Below are positions 1 through 4,937 of a stretch of 5,325 nt of DNA, one piece after another. The DNA comes from Faecalibacterium prausnitzii. GTDB taxonomy: Bacteria; Bacillota; Clostridia; Oscillospirales; Ruminococcaceae. The stretch lies in contig DCCL01000140.1 in assembly GCA_002313795.1 (NCBI GenBank), positions 4,518-9,842 on the forward strand. The letters run 5' to 3'. Position 1 is the stretch's first letter; each line of letters opens with the position of its first letter. Position numbers and translations under genes: made by a program. The notes beneath the pieces were generated by a model. The model did no database searches. It worked only from the letters and a program-made list of their open reading frames with translations, and was not told where the DNA came from.

Positions 1-354
1 GCTAAGCAGCTGGCTGACAAGTTCCACTTCGAGAAGGTCGCTATCACCCTGCGTGAGAGCCACAATGCTTCCGAGAACGGCTGGAGCGCTATGCTGTACG
101 ATGTCGCTTCCAACGAGTACTGCTTCTCCAAGAAGTACGAGCTGAAGATCATCGACCGCGTTGGCGGCGGCGACTCCTTCGGCGGCGGCCTGATCTACGC
201 TCTGCTGAACGGCAAGAGCACTCAGGATGCTGTTGAGTTCGCTGTTGCTGCTTCTGCTCTGAAGCACACCATCGAGGGCGACTACAACATGATGACTGTC
301 TCCGAGGTCGAGAAGCTGGCTGGCGGCGACGGTTCCGGTCGTATCCAGCGCTAA
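1..354 (+). CDS. kdgK: 2-keto-3-deoxygluconate kinase, PfkB family (C-terminal part)
   Basis: This is the last 117 codons of a gene that begins before the window. The fragment carries the PfkB/ribokinase C-terminal signature: D52-R-V-G-G-G-D58-S-F, where D58 (bases 172-174) is the expected catalytic base next to the Gly-rich anion hole. The tail, with an AASALKHT segment and a final GDGSGRIQR, resembles KDG kinases of Firmicutes. The family phosphorylates 2-keto-3-deoxygluconate to KDPG in the cytoplasm, feeding KDPG aldolase. The gene lies 19 bases before kduI, and kduD follows, so the context supports KDG as substrate. Codon use is strongly biased: all 13 alanines are GCT, unlike the mixed use in kduI, which suggests high expression. 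Another PfkB sugar specificity cannot be fully excluded because the N-terminal substrate-binding half is not visible. Confidence 0.85.
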   Translation, partial: AKQLADKFHFEKVAITLRESHNASENGWSAMLYDVASNEYCFSKKYELKIIDRVGGGDSFGGGLIYALLNGKSTQDAVEFAVAASALKHTIEGDYNMMTVSEVEKLAGGDGSGRIQR

Positions 355-373
355 GCAGGAAAGGAGATCCGCC

Positions 374-1222
374 ATGGAGATCCGCTATTCCTGCAACCGG
401 AAAGACTTCAAACGCTACACCACTGAGGAGACCCGGGATGAGATGCTCATCACCGGCCTGTACAAGGCCGATGAGGTCGTCGCCGTCTACAGCCACGTTG
501 ACCGCATGGTGACGCTGGGCTGCATGCCGGTGCACGAGACCGTGTCCATCGACAAGGGCATCGACGTCTGGGCCAACTTTGGCACCCACTATTTCCTCGA
601 GCGCCGCGAGATCGGCATGTTCAACATCGGCAAGGGTTCCACGGGCATCGTGGTGGCCGACGGTGTGAAGTACGAGCTGGGCTATAAGGACTGCCTGTAC
701 ATCACCAAGGGCACCAAGGAAGTCACCTTTGCTTCCGCAGACCCCGAGCATCCCGCCAAGTTCTACATGGTGTCCGCTCCGGCACATTGCTCTTACGAGA
801 CCCGCCTCATCAAGATGGAAGATGCAAACCATCGTCCTCTGGGCAGCGTCGAGACCTGCAATAAGCGCACCATCAATCAGTTCATCCACCCCGATGTGCT
901 CAAGACCTGCCAGCTGAGCATGGGCATGACCGAGCTGGAGCCCGGCTCCAACTGGAACACTATGCCCAGCCACACGCATGAGCGCCGGATGGAGATTTAC
1001 ACCTACTTTGAACTGCCCGAGGGGCAGGTGGTGTTCCACATGTGCGGCGAGCCTACCCAGACCCGTCACATCGTGATGCACAACGAGGATGCTGTCATCA
1101 GCCCCTCCTGGAGCATCCACAGCGGCGTAGGCACTTCCAACTACACCTTTATCTGGGCAATGGGCGGCGAGAACATGGAGTTCGACGACATGGACAATAT
1201 CGCCAACACGGACCTGCGCTAA
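374..1222 (+). CDS. kduI: 5-keto-4-deoxyuronate isomerase (4-deoxy-L-threo-5-hexosulose-uronate ketol-isomerase)
   Basis: A complete 282-residue protein, close to the 278 residues of E. coli KduI. It isomerises 4-deoxy-L-threo-5-hexulosuronate, derived from unsaturated uronates released by pectin or glycosaminoglycan lyases, to 3-deoxy-D-glycero-2,5-hexodiulosonate. The family is a cytoplasmic cupin with one zinc site. The zinc ligands are visible: H200 and H202 in SHTHERRME, E207, and H249 in SWSIHSG. They match E. coli H196/H198/E203/H245 with a constant offset of four. The N-terminal family features (CMPVHETVSI near 50-59, RREIGMFNIG near 77-86) are also present. The start is fixed by AAGGAG at 361-366, seven bases before the ATG. 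It lies 19 bases after kdgK, so the two are probably co-transcribed, and an intrinsic terminator follows the stop. Confidence 0.96.
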   Translation: MEIRYSCNRKDFKRYTTEETRDEMLITGLYKADEVVAVYSHVDRMVTLGCMPVHETVSIDKGIDVWANFGTHYFLERREIGMFNIGKGSTGIVVADGVKYELGYKDCLYITKGTKEVTFASADPEHPAKFYMVSAPAHCSYETRLIKMEDANHRPLGSVETCNKRTINQFIHPDVLKTCQLSMGMTELEPGSNWNTMPSHTHERRMEIYTYFELPEGQVVFHMCGEPTQTRHIVMHNEDAVISPSWSIHSGVGTSNYTFIWAMGGENMEFDDMDNIANTDLR

Positions 1223-1237
1223 TTAAGTACACCATTC

Positions 1238-1274
1238 AAATGCCCCGCACCGGGAGACCGGCGCGGGGCATTTT
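1238..1274 (+). terminator. Intrinsic terminator after kduI
   Basis: TGCCCCGC (1241-1248) pairs with GCGGGGCA (1263-1270). After one A/C mismatch, CCGG (1250-1253) pairs with CCGG (1258-1261) across a GAGA tetraloop. AAA before the stem and TTTT after it (1271-1274) complete a rho-independent terminator. The T-run is short, so read-through into kduD is possible. Confidence 0.85.
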
Positions 1275-1290
1275 GCTAAAAAAATAGCAA

Positions 1291-1358
1291 GTGCCCCCTC
1301 AAAAGGCTCCTTTCAGGGAGCTGTCATCACCGGAAGGCGGTGACGGATGAGGGGGCAC
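1291..1358. repeat. Three-stem palindromic intergenic element (REP/MITE-like)
   Basis: The outer stem is a perfect 11 bp: GTGCCCCCTCA (1291-1301) with TGAGGGGGCAC (1348-1358). Inside are two hairpins. One is GGCTCC (1305-1310) with GGAGCT (1317-1322), including one G-T pair. The other is TCACCG (1327-1332) with CGGTGA (1338-1343) around a GAAGG loop. The fold is a three-way junction. The internal pattern (AAAGGCTCC, hairpin, GGGAGCTGTCA, hairpin, TGA, GAGGG) resembles short palindromic repeats I remember as dispersed in Faecalibacterium and related Clostridia. Only one copy is in this window, so its repeat status is an inference. An unrecognised cis-regulatory RNA for kduD is the main alternative. 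No T-tract follows directly. Confidence 0.6.
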
Positions 1359-1403
1359 ATTTATCCGCTTTATTTCGTTCATCATCAAAAGGCTTTTACA
1401 GAA

Positions 1404-1409
1404 AAGGAG
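1404..1409 (+). promoter_or_regulatory. Ribosome binding site that sets the kduD start
   Basis: AAGGAG lies six bases before the ATG at 1416. An in-frame upstream ATG at 1347 falls in the 3' arm of the palindromic element and has no Shine-Dalgarno sequence. The start at 1416 is therefore preferred, and it puts the SDR fold at the usual distance from the N-terminus. Confidence 0.9.
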
Positions 1410-1415
1410 AACTTC

Positions 1416-2216
1416 ATGGATCTTTCCGCTTTCAACTTACAGGGCAAAGTCGCCCTCATCACCGGCGGTGCCCACGGCATCGGCTTCTCCATCGCAGAGG
1501 GCATGGCAAAGTGCGGTGCCACCATCTGCTTCAACTGCTCTTCCGAGGCCAGTCTGGAAAAGGGAATGGCCGCCTACAAAGAGGTCGGCATCGACGCACA
1601 TGGCTATGTGGCCGATGTCTCCGATGAGAACGCCGTCAACGCCATGGTGGAGAAGATCAAGGCTGAGGTGGGCACGGTGGATATCCTGGTGAACAATGCC
1701 GGCCTGATGAAGCGTGTGCCCATGATCGAGATGAGCCATGCCGATTTCATGCGGGTCATCGATGTCCATGTGGGCGGTGCATTCAACTGCTCCAAGGCCG
1801 TTCTGCCCGATATGATGGAAAAGCGGGAGGGCAAGATCATCAACATCTGCTCCATGATGAGTGAGCTGGGCCGCGAGACCGTCTCGGCCTACGCCGCCGC
1901 CAAGGGCGCGCTCAAGATGCTGACCAAAAACATCGCTTCCGAGTACGGCGAATATAACATCCAGTGCAACGGCATGGGCCCCGGCTATATCGCCACCGCT
2001 CAGACCGCCCCGCTGCGGGAAGTCCAGCCCGACGGCAGCCGCCACCCCTTCGACCAGTTCATCACCGCCAAGACCCCGGCAGGCCGCTGGGGTGAGGCAG
2101 AGGATATGGTGGGCCCCTGCGTGTTCCTGGCATCCCACGCCTCGGATTTCGTCAATGGTCAGATTCTCTATGCCGACGGCGGCATCCTCGCCTACATTGG
2201 CCGTCAGCCCAAGTAA
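1416..2216 (+). CDS. kduD: SDR-family dehydrogenase, KduD / gluconate 5-dehydrogenase type
   Basis: A 266-residue classical short-chain dehydrogenase. The NAD(P) motif TGGAHGIG spans 16-23, NNAG is at 93-96, the catalytic S146 precedes Y159 by 13 residues, and YxxxK gives Y159/K163. The position usually held by the tetrad Asn (in the dvN pattern) is H118. The C-terminus (DGGILAYIG followed by RQPK) resembles the gluconate 5-dehydrogenase/DhuD branch known from streptococci more than the E. coli KduD tail. Beside kduI and kdgK, the likely reaction is NAD(P)H-dependent reduction of 3-deoxy-D-glycero-2,5-hexodiulosonate to 2-keto-3-deoxygluconate in the cytoplasm. 5-ketogluconate reduction is the alternative. 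The gene is separated from kduI by a terminator and a palindromic element. I found no convincing promoter directly upstream, so it may depend on read-through. A strong terminator follows. Confidence 0.82.
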   Translation: MDLSAFNLQGKVALITGGAHGIGFSIAEGMAKCGATICFNCSSEASLEKGMAAYKEVGIDAHGYVADVSDENAVNAMVEKIKAEVGTVDILVNNAGLMKRVPMIEMSHADFMRVIDVHVGGAFNCSKAVLPDMMEKREGKIINICSMMSELGRETVSAYAAAKGALKMLTKNIASEYGEYNIQCNGMGPGYIATAQTAPLREVQPDGSRHPFDQFITAKTPAGRWGEAEDMVGPCVFLASHASDFVNGQILYADGGILAYIGRQPK

Positions 2217-2295
2217 AGGCTGTCTTTATAAGCGGTGCGGATAGTCCTTCGGAACATCTGGCTTACGAAGAGAACTTCTGAAAACAGAACTATGC

Positions 2296-2327
2296 AAAAA
2301 GCCCTGCGGCACGCCGCAGGGCTTTCG
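2296..2327. terminator. Bidirectional terminator between convergent genes
   Basis: GCCCTGCGG (2301-2309) pairs perfectly with CCGCAGGGC (2314-2322) around a CACG loop. The stem is extended by AAA/TTT, flanked by AAAAA on the left and TTTCGTT on the right. It can therefore end kduD on the plus strand and the Ser-rich protein gene on the minus strand. The roughly 80 bases between kduD and this stem show nothing recognisable. Confidence 0.9.
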
Positions 2328-2338
2328 TTGTATCAGGT

Positions 2339-3247
2339 TTATGCCAGATTCCGATGACTCTCGATCCACTGACCGCCGGAACCGCTGCCGGTGGCCGTGT
2401 TGTAGACGATGTTGGTCAGTTCCTTTATCATGGAAGATTTGGCGTTCTCATAGGCTTTCTGAGCCTCGTCAGCCAGTTTCTGGTCACGGCCGTTCTCCTT
2501 CAGGCAGGTGCGCATCTGGGCCAGAATGGTGTTGAACTCCTTATCGCAGGCGCTCTGCAGAGAGGTCAGCTTGCTGCCCTTGGAAACGACGATGGAGACT
2601 TTCAGGGTAAGACTGCGCTTGTCCTCAGGATAGGCAATGTATTCGTCATAGGCCTCCTGAATGACGGAGTAGAGCTGGGAAGAGCTCTTCTTTTGCAGTT
2701 TTTCCAGCTGGACGATGTACTGTGCAAGCTGTTCATCGCAGCTGTTCCGCGGGGTGGAGGCGGTGCTGCCGGAGGAAGCGGCTGCGTGAGAAGAGGATGC
2801 TGTATGGTTGGAAGAAGTCTCCTGCGAAGAGGAGGCCGGCTTGGAAGAGGCAGCGGTCTCTGCCCGGGAAGAAGAGGAAGACGAAGCGCTGGAAGCGGTC
2901 TTGCCGGAAGATGCACTGGAGGCTGTGCTCTCCGATGCCGCCTCAGAAGAAACGGCATCCTCAGAAGCGGCGTCTTCCGAAGAGGACTCTGCAGAAAGCT
3001 CTTTGGTGATGAGGTCGGCAATGGAAGCGTCATCACTGTCGGCCTGCTCCAGGAACTGGTTCCAGACGTCTTCCATCGTGGTGTTGTCTTCGGAGGCGGC
3101 GGAGCTGTCTGCGCCCGAAGGGGCCGGAACCGATACGGCAAAGCTTGCCCGGAATATATTGAGCATGGACACGATAGGCAGGACCACAGCGACCACAAGG
3201 CTCATCCCGACCGCAGCAGCGATGCGGGAAAGGACTTTTTTCTTCAT
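2339..3247 (-). CDS. Exported or membrane-anchored protein with Ser/Ala-rich linker, function unknown
   Basis: 302 residues. The N-terminus has a basic MKKK followed by a hydrophobic stretch (about 9-32), which can be a membrane anchor. ASFA at 34-37 could be a signal peptidase I site, so cleavage is possible. Residues about 42-84 are acidic (TTMEDVWNQFLEQ is visible). Residues about 85-166 are low complexity, dominated by Ser and Ala with scattered Glu, and probably form a disordered and perhaps glycosylated spacer. Residues about 168-302 look like a helical domain (QLAQYIVQLEKLQKK, then LADEAQKAYENAKSSMIKEL) containing C170, C234 and C248. I do not recognise the family. The start is supported by AGGAG (3255-3259 on the complement) seven bases upstream and a good promoter beyond it. 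The gene is monocistronic, convergent with kduD, and shares a bidirectional terminator with it. Confidence 0.88.
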   Translation of the reverse strand: MKKKVLSRIAAAVGMSLVVAVVLPIVSMLNIFRASFAVSVPAPSGADSSAASEDNTTMEDVWNQFLEQADSDDASIADLITKELSAESSSEDAASEDAVSSEAASESTASSASSGKTASSASSSSSSRAETAASSKPASSSQETSSNHTASSSHAAASSGSTASTPRNSCDEQLAQYIVQLEKLQKKSSSQLYSVIQEAYDEYIAYPEDKRSLTLKVSIVVSKGSKLTSLQSACDKEFNTILAQMRTCLKENGRDQKLADEAQKAYENAKSSMIKELTNIVYNTATGSGSGGQWIESHRNLA

Positions 3248-3287
3248 TTTGATACTCCTGTCTCAGAGAGTTTGAGGGACAGTGTTA

Positions 3288-3316
3288 AGGATACCATTCG
3301 GGACCGCAGGATTCAA
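3288..3316 (-). promoter_or_regulatory. Promoter of the Ser-rich exported protein gene
   Basis: Read on the minus strand: -35 TTGAAT (complement of 3311-3316), a 17-base spacer, and -10 TATCCT (complement of 3288-3293) with an upstream TG that extends the -10. The expected start of transcription is near 3281, giving a leader of about 35 bases with AGGAG before the ATG. Confidence 0.6.
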
Positions 3317-3541
3317 TAGATAAAACGTGAAAATTTTGGTATCTTTGGGTGTGTTTTTCGGGACGGTATCTGGATCTCTCCGGGAGCGCGGAAAGGACGG
3401 GGAGGCAGAGAAGGTGAGGACGGTATGTTTTCGGTCGGGAAAGATGTCGCAGAACAGCAGGCAGACGCATTTTATGGCGTTTGTCTGACAGGAAGAGCGG
3501 ATAGCGAAAAAGTACGGCTTTACGGCTTTGGAGAAAAACTC

Positions 3542-3569
3542 GAAAATTATTGAAAATACGCTTGAAAAT
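3542..3569 (+). repeat. Spaced GAAAAT motifs upstream of the small membrane protein gene
   Basis: GAAAAT occurs at 3542, 3552 and 3564, that is at intervals of 10 and 12 bases. The last two sit in a 12-base imperfect tandem repeat (TTGAAAATACGC, then TTGAAAATCCGA). The spacing of about one helical turn and the position upstream of a candidate extended -10 suggest an UP-like element, bent DNA or a regulator site. This is an inference from spacing only. Confidence 0.4.
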
Positions 3570-3591
3570 CCGATTAGTGGGACATCAAGCG

Positions 3592-3600
3592 TGATATCCT
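3592..3600 (+). promoter_or_regulatory. Candidate extended -10 promoter for the small membrane protein
   Basis: TGATATCCT holds a TGn extension and a TATCCT hexamer, the same hexamer as in the divergent promoter. No good -35 lies 16-18 bases upstream, but AT-rich GAAAAT motifs do. It would place transcription start near 3607, about 40 bases before the ATG. Confidence 0.35.
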
Positions 3601-3646
3601 TCAGTCAGTCCAAAGAAACACGCGGCAGGGTACAGGAGGGTTTCAT

Positions 3647-4033
3647 ATGCTTCTTATTGCATTGATCGTGATCGTTATAATCAGTATGGGACAAAACGCC
3701 GAACAGAACAGACGGATGGAGATCTATCATCAGGCATATGGGTACAGCCGCAACGGAAAACCGGCAGATGTTCAAACGCTTGAAATGCGAGAACGCGTCC
3801 GAAAAGAATGGATGAGTCTTGGTAACTTAAACTGTCTTGGCAAATTTCCGTCTGAATATCCCGGCGGTCCTTATCAGAACTCTCGGCGTCGCAACTGGTT
3901 CAGGGCACATCTGGAAGCAAAGGGGATCCCTTATGATGATTTGATTTTGGATGAAGTAAGCGGCATTGCTGGTGAACGTTTCAGGAGAAATATCACCGAA
4001 TATGAAAGGTGCCATCGTCGTGGCTGGTTCTAA
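3647..4033 (+). CDS. Small membrane-anchored protein of unknown function
   Basis: 128 residues, not recognised as any family. The first 14 residues (MLLIALIVIVIISM) are hydrophobic and lack basic residues before them, so they could be a short N-terminal membrane anchor with the rest on one side of the membrane. The remainder is hydrophilic and rich in Arg and aromatics, with MRERVRKEWMSLGNL near 47-61, a PSEYPGGPYQNSRRRNWFRAHLE stretch near 68-90, and an Arg/His-rich end (CHRRGWF). AGGAGG at 3634-3639, seven bases before the ATG, strongly supports the start. Its codons look more mixed and AT-richer (AGA, AGG, AAA, GAA) than those of the kdu genes, which fits an accessory or weakly expressed gene. 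It stands alone between a divergent gene and a convergent tRNA gene. Confidence 0.72.
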   Translation: MLLIALIVIVIISMGQNAEQNRRMEIYHQAYGYSRNGKPADVQTLEMRERVRKEWMSLGNLNCLGKFPSEYPGGPYQNSRRRNWFRAHLEAKGIPYDDLILDEVSGIAGERFRRNITEYERCHRRGWF

Positions 4034-4081
4034 GCAACTAAAAGCCGCGTTACAGATGATTTTTGTCTGCAAAGGCCGCTG

Positions 4082-4100
4082 AAACTGTGTGCAGTTTTTT
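4082..4100 (+). terminator. Weak candidate terminator after the small membrane protein gene
   Basis: AAACTG (4082-4087) pairs with CAGTTT (4092-4097) around a TGTG loop and runs into a six-base T-tract (4095-4100). The stem is short and AT-rich, so termination may be partial. The bidirectional stem at 4160-4206 could act as backup. Confidence 0.45.
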
Positions 4101-4157
4101 GCCGTGTAAGGCACAAATAAAGCAGGTTCCAGCCGGCGCTCAGAATACAGATAACAA

Positions 4158-4207
4158 AAAGAACCCACGATGAACGTTCCAATACGAACGCTGAATCGTG
4201 GGTTTTC
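4158..4207. terminator. Terminator downstream of tRNA-Pro (possibly bidirectional)
   Basis: AACCCACGAT (4162-4171) pairs perfectly with ATCGTGGGTT (4195-4204). A second inner helix, CGTTC (4175-4179) with GAACG (4186-4190), forms after an internal loop. The minus-strand transcript runs into TTCTTTTTGTT (complement of the left flank), seven or so bases after the tRNA 3' end. The plus strand has TTTTCTTT after the stem. Confidence 0.85.
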
Positions 4208-4213
4208 TTTCTA

Positions 4214-4286
4214 TCGGAGTGGCGAGACTCGAACTCGCGGCCTCCTGCTCCCAAAGCAGGCGCGCTACCAACTGCGCAACACCCCG
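4214..4286 (-). tRNA. tRNA-Pro (anticodon UGG)
   Basis: On the minus strand a 73-base cloverleaf can be drawn. The acceptor CGGGGTG pairs with CACTCCG with one G-T pair. The D stem is GCGC/GCGC with loop AGTTGGTA. The anticodon stem CCTGC/GCAGG carries loop TTTGGGA, placing anticodon TGG at 4251-4253 (complement). The variable loop has five bases, and the T arm GCGAG/CTCGC has a TTCGAGT loop. The discriminator is A at 4214, and the bases after it are TAG, so CCA is not encoded and must be added. It decodes proline CCA codons and, through wobble, other CCN codons. Confidence 0.96.
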
Positions 4287-4302
4287 GCAGGAATACTAAA
4301 AT

Positions 4303-4331
4303 AGTATACCTTTTTTTGGGCGCGGAGTCAA
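4303..4331 (-). promoter_or_regulatory. Promoter of tRNA-Pro
   Basis: On the minus strand: -35 TTGACT (complement of 4326-4331), a 17-base spacer with a run of A, and -10 TATACT (complement of 4303-4308). Transcription should start near 4296, about 10 bases before the mature tRNA 5' end. This is near-consensus, as expected for a stable RNA gene. Confidence 0.8.
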
Positions 4332-4346
4332 TCCCGGAACGAAAAA

Positions 4347-4796
4347 TCAGGTCTTGGGGCCGCAGCAGCCACAGCCTTCGTTGGCAGAGGGCAGGCTCTG
4401 GGCCAGCTGCTCGAGGGTGACGCTGTCGATATACTGGTTGATGACATCATCCAGACCCGCCCAGAAAGGCAGGGTGAAGCACTGCTCCGACATGGGGCAC
4501 TCGTTGGTCTCACTGCCAAGGCAGGGGATGGGGGCCACACTGCCCTCAATGGCCCGCAGAATCTCGCCGGCAGTGTAGTCGGCGGGGGCCTTAGTCAGGC
4601 GGTAGCCGCCCTGACTGCCCCGCTCGCTTTTGACAAGGCCCACCCGGGCCAGCGGGGTGACGATCTGCTCCAGATATTTCAGGCTCAGGTTCTGGCGCTC
4701 GCTGATCTCCTTCAGCGAGACGGTGGTGCCCGGTGCGTAGCGGGCCAGTTCGGCCATCAGCCGCAGGGCGTAGCGGCTCTTGGTGGAAAATTTCAT
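4347..4796 (-). CDS. Rrf2-family transcriptional regulator, IscR-like, with Cys-rich tail
   Basis: 149 residues, typical for the family. The N-terminal winged helix is clear: MKFSTKSRYALRLM, then LKEISERQNLSLKYLEQIV near 29-46, and the wing GSQGGYRL at 60-67. The effector region has C92, C100 and C106 (spacing 7 and 5), comparable to IscR C92/C98/C104, so it may bind an iron-sulfur cluster. The C-terminus adds an unusual GCGCCG segment (C142, C144, C145). IscR, NsrR and CymR are the known relatives, and I cannot choose among them. It is divergent from a rhodanese gene across 141 bases, which suggests a sulfur or Fe-S response and possible control of both promoters. AAGGAG (4807-4812, complement) lies ten bases before the ATG. 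No hairpin follows its stop, and the tRNA promoter begins 15 bases downstream. Confidence 0.92.
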   Translation of the reverse strand: MKFSTKSRYALRLMAELARYAPGTTVSLKEISERQNLSLKYLEQIVTPLARVGLVKSERGSQGGYRLTKAPADYTAGEILRAIEGSVAPIPCLGSETNECPMSEQCFTLPFWAGLDDVINQYIDSVTLEQLAQSLPSANEGCGCCGPKT

Positions 4797-4823
4797 AACG
4801 ATTTCTCTCCTTGCTCATCTTCC

Positions 4824-4852
4824 AGTATACCACGGCACCGGATTTTTGCAAA
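4824..4852 (-). promoter_or_regulatory. Promoter of the Rrf2 regulator gene
   Basis: On the minus strand: -35 TTTGCA (complement of 4847-4852), a 17-base spacer, and -10 TATACT (complement of 4824-4829). It lies about 27 bases upstream of the start codon, giving a short leader with the ribosome binding site. Confidence 0.6.
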
Positions 4853-4871
4853 GTGAAAAACGGGCTTTCTC

Positions 4872-4900
4872 TTGTATAAACAAAAAATGTCTGATATCAT
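4872..4900 (+). promoter_or_regulatory. Promoter of the rhodanese gene
   Basis: -35 TTGTAT (4872-4877), a 17-base spacer and -10 TATCAT (4895-4900). The -10 overlaps the perfect palindrome TGATATCA (4892-4899), a possible but short operator core. It is back to back with the Rrf2 promoter, with about 20 bases between the two -35 boxes. Confidence 0.5.
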
Positions 4901-4921
4901 AAGATGGAATAACAACGACAG

Positions 4922-4927
4922 AAGGAG
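4922..4927 (+). promoter_or_regulatory. Ribosome binding site that sets the rhodanese start
   Basis: AAGGAG lies ten bases before the ATG at 4938. An in-frame TTG at 4872 would overlap the candidate -35 box and add 22 residues unlike the family, so the ATG at 4938 is preferred. Confidence 0.8.
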
Positions 4928-4937
4928 AGAGTGTGAT

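Larger units (their letters stand above)
3248..3646. other. Divergent intergenic region of about 400 bases
   Basis: Contains the promoter and leader of the minus-strand Ser-rich protein gene (right-hand limit about 3316), the upstream region of the small plus-strand membrane protein, and an AT-rich block with spaced GAAAAT motifs. A plus-strand frame is free of stops from 3320 to 3553. Within it, an ATG at 3425 with a weak GGTGAGG upstream would give a 42-residue peptide ending GFGEKLENY. I do not recognise this peptide and cannot tell it from chance or from a gene remnant. No RNA gene or mobile element end is recognised. Confidence 0.6.

Noticed and set aside
149..1120. Minus-strand open frame of 323 codons across kdgK and kduI
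   Set aside because: It is antisense to two clearly identified genes. Its His/Gly/Arg-rich composition is typical of a shadow in GC-rich DNA.
1291..1358. Known riboswitch such as SAM, TPP or glycine
   Set aside because: The three-stem fold lacks the conserved core motifs of these classes as I know them. A dispersed palindromic repeat fits better.
1347..1415. Upstream in-frame ATG for kduD
   Set aside because: The ATG lies in the repeat's outer stem and lacks a ribosome binding site. AAGGAG before 1416 gives the proper SDR N-terminus.
1437..2138. Minus-strand open frame of 233 codons inside kduD
   Set aside because: It lies antisense to a complete SDR with all its motifs, and has no separate start signals.
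2354..3319. Long plus-strand open frame of 321 codons antisense to the Ser-rich protein gene
   Set aside because: It mirrors the Ser/Ala codons of the opposite strand, giving Gly/Arg-rich low-complexity sequence. It has no ribosome binding site or recognisable domain, while the minus-strand gene has a promoter, a ribosome binding site and a signal or anchor.
3285..3470. Minus-strand open frame of 61 codons in the intergenic region
   Set aside because: It overlaps the promoter of the Ser-rich protein gene, has no ribosome binding site and has no recognisable sequence.
3248..4213. Genomic island integrated at the tRNA-Pro 3' end
   Set aside because: The region next to the tRNA 3' end has no integrase. 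I saw no duplicated tRNA 3' segment in the window, so there is no positive evidence beyond the odd codon use of one small gene.
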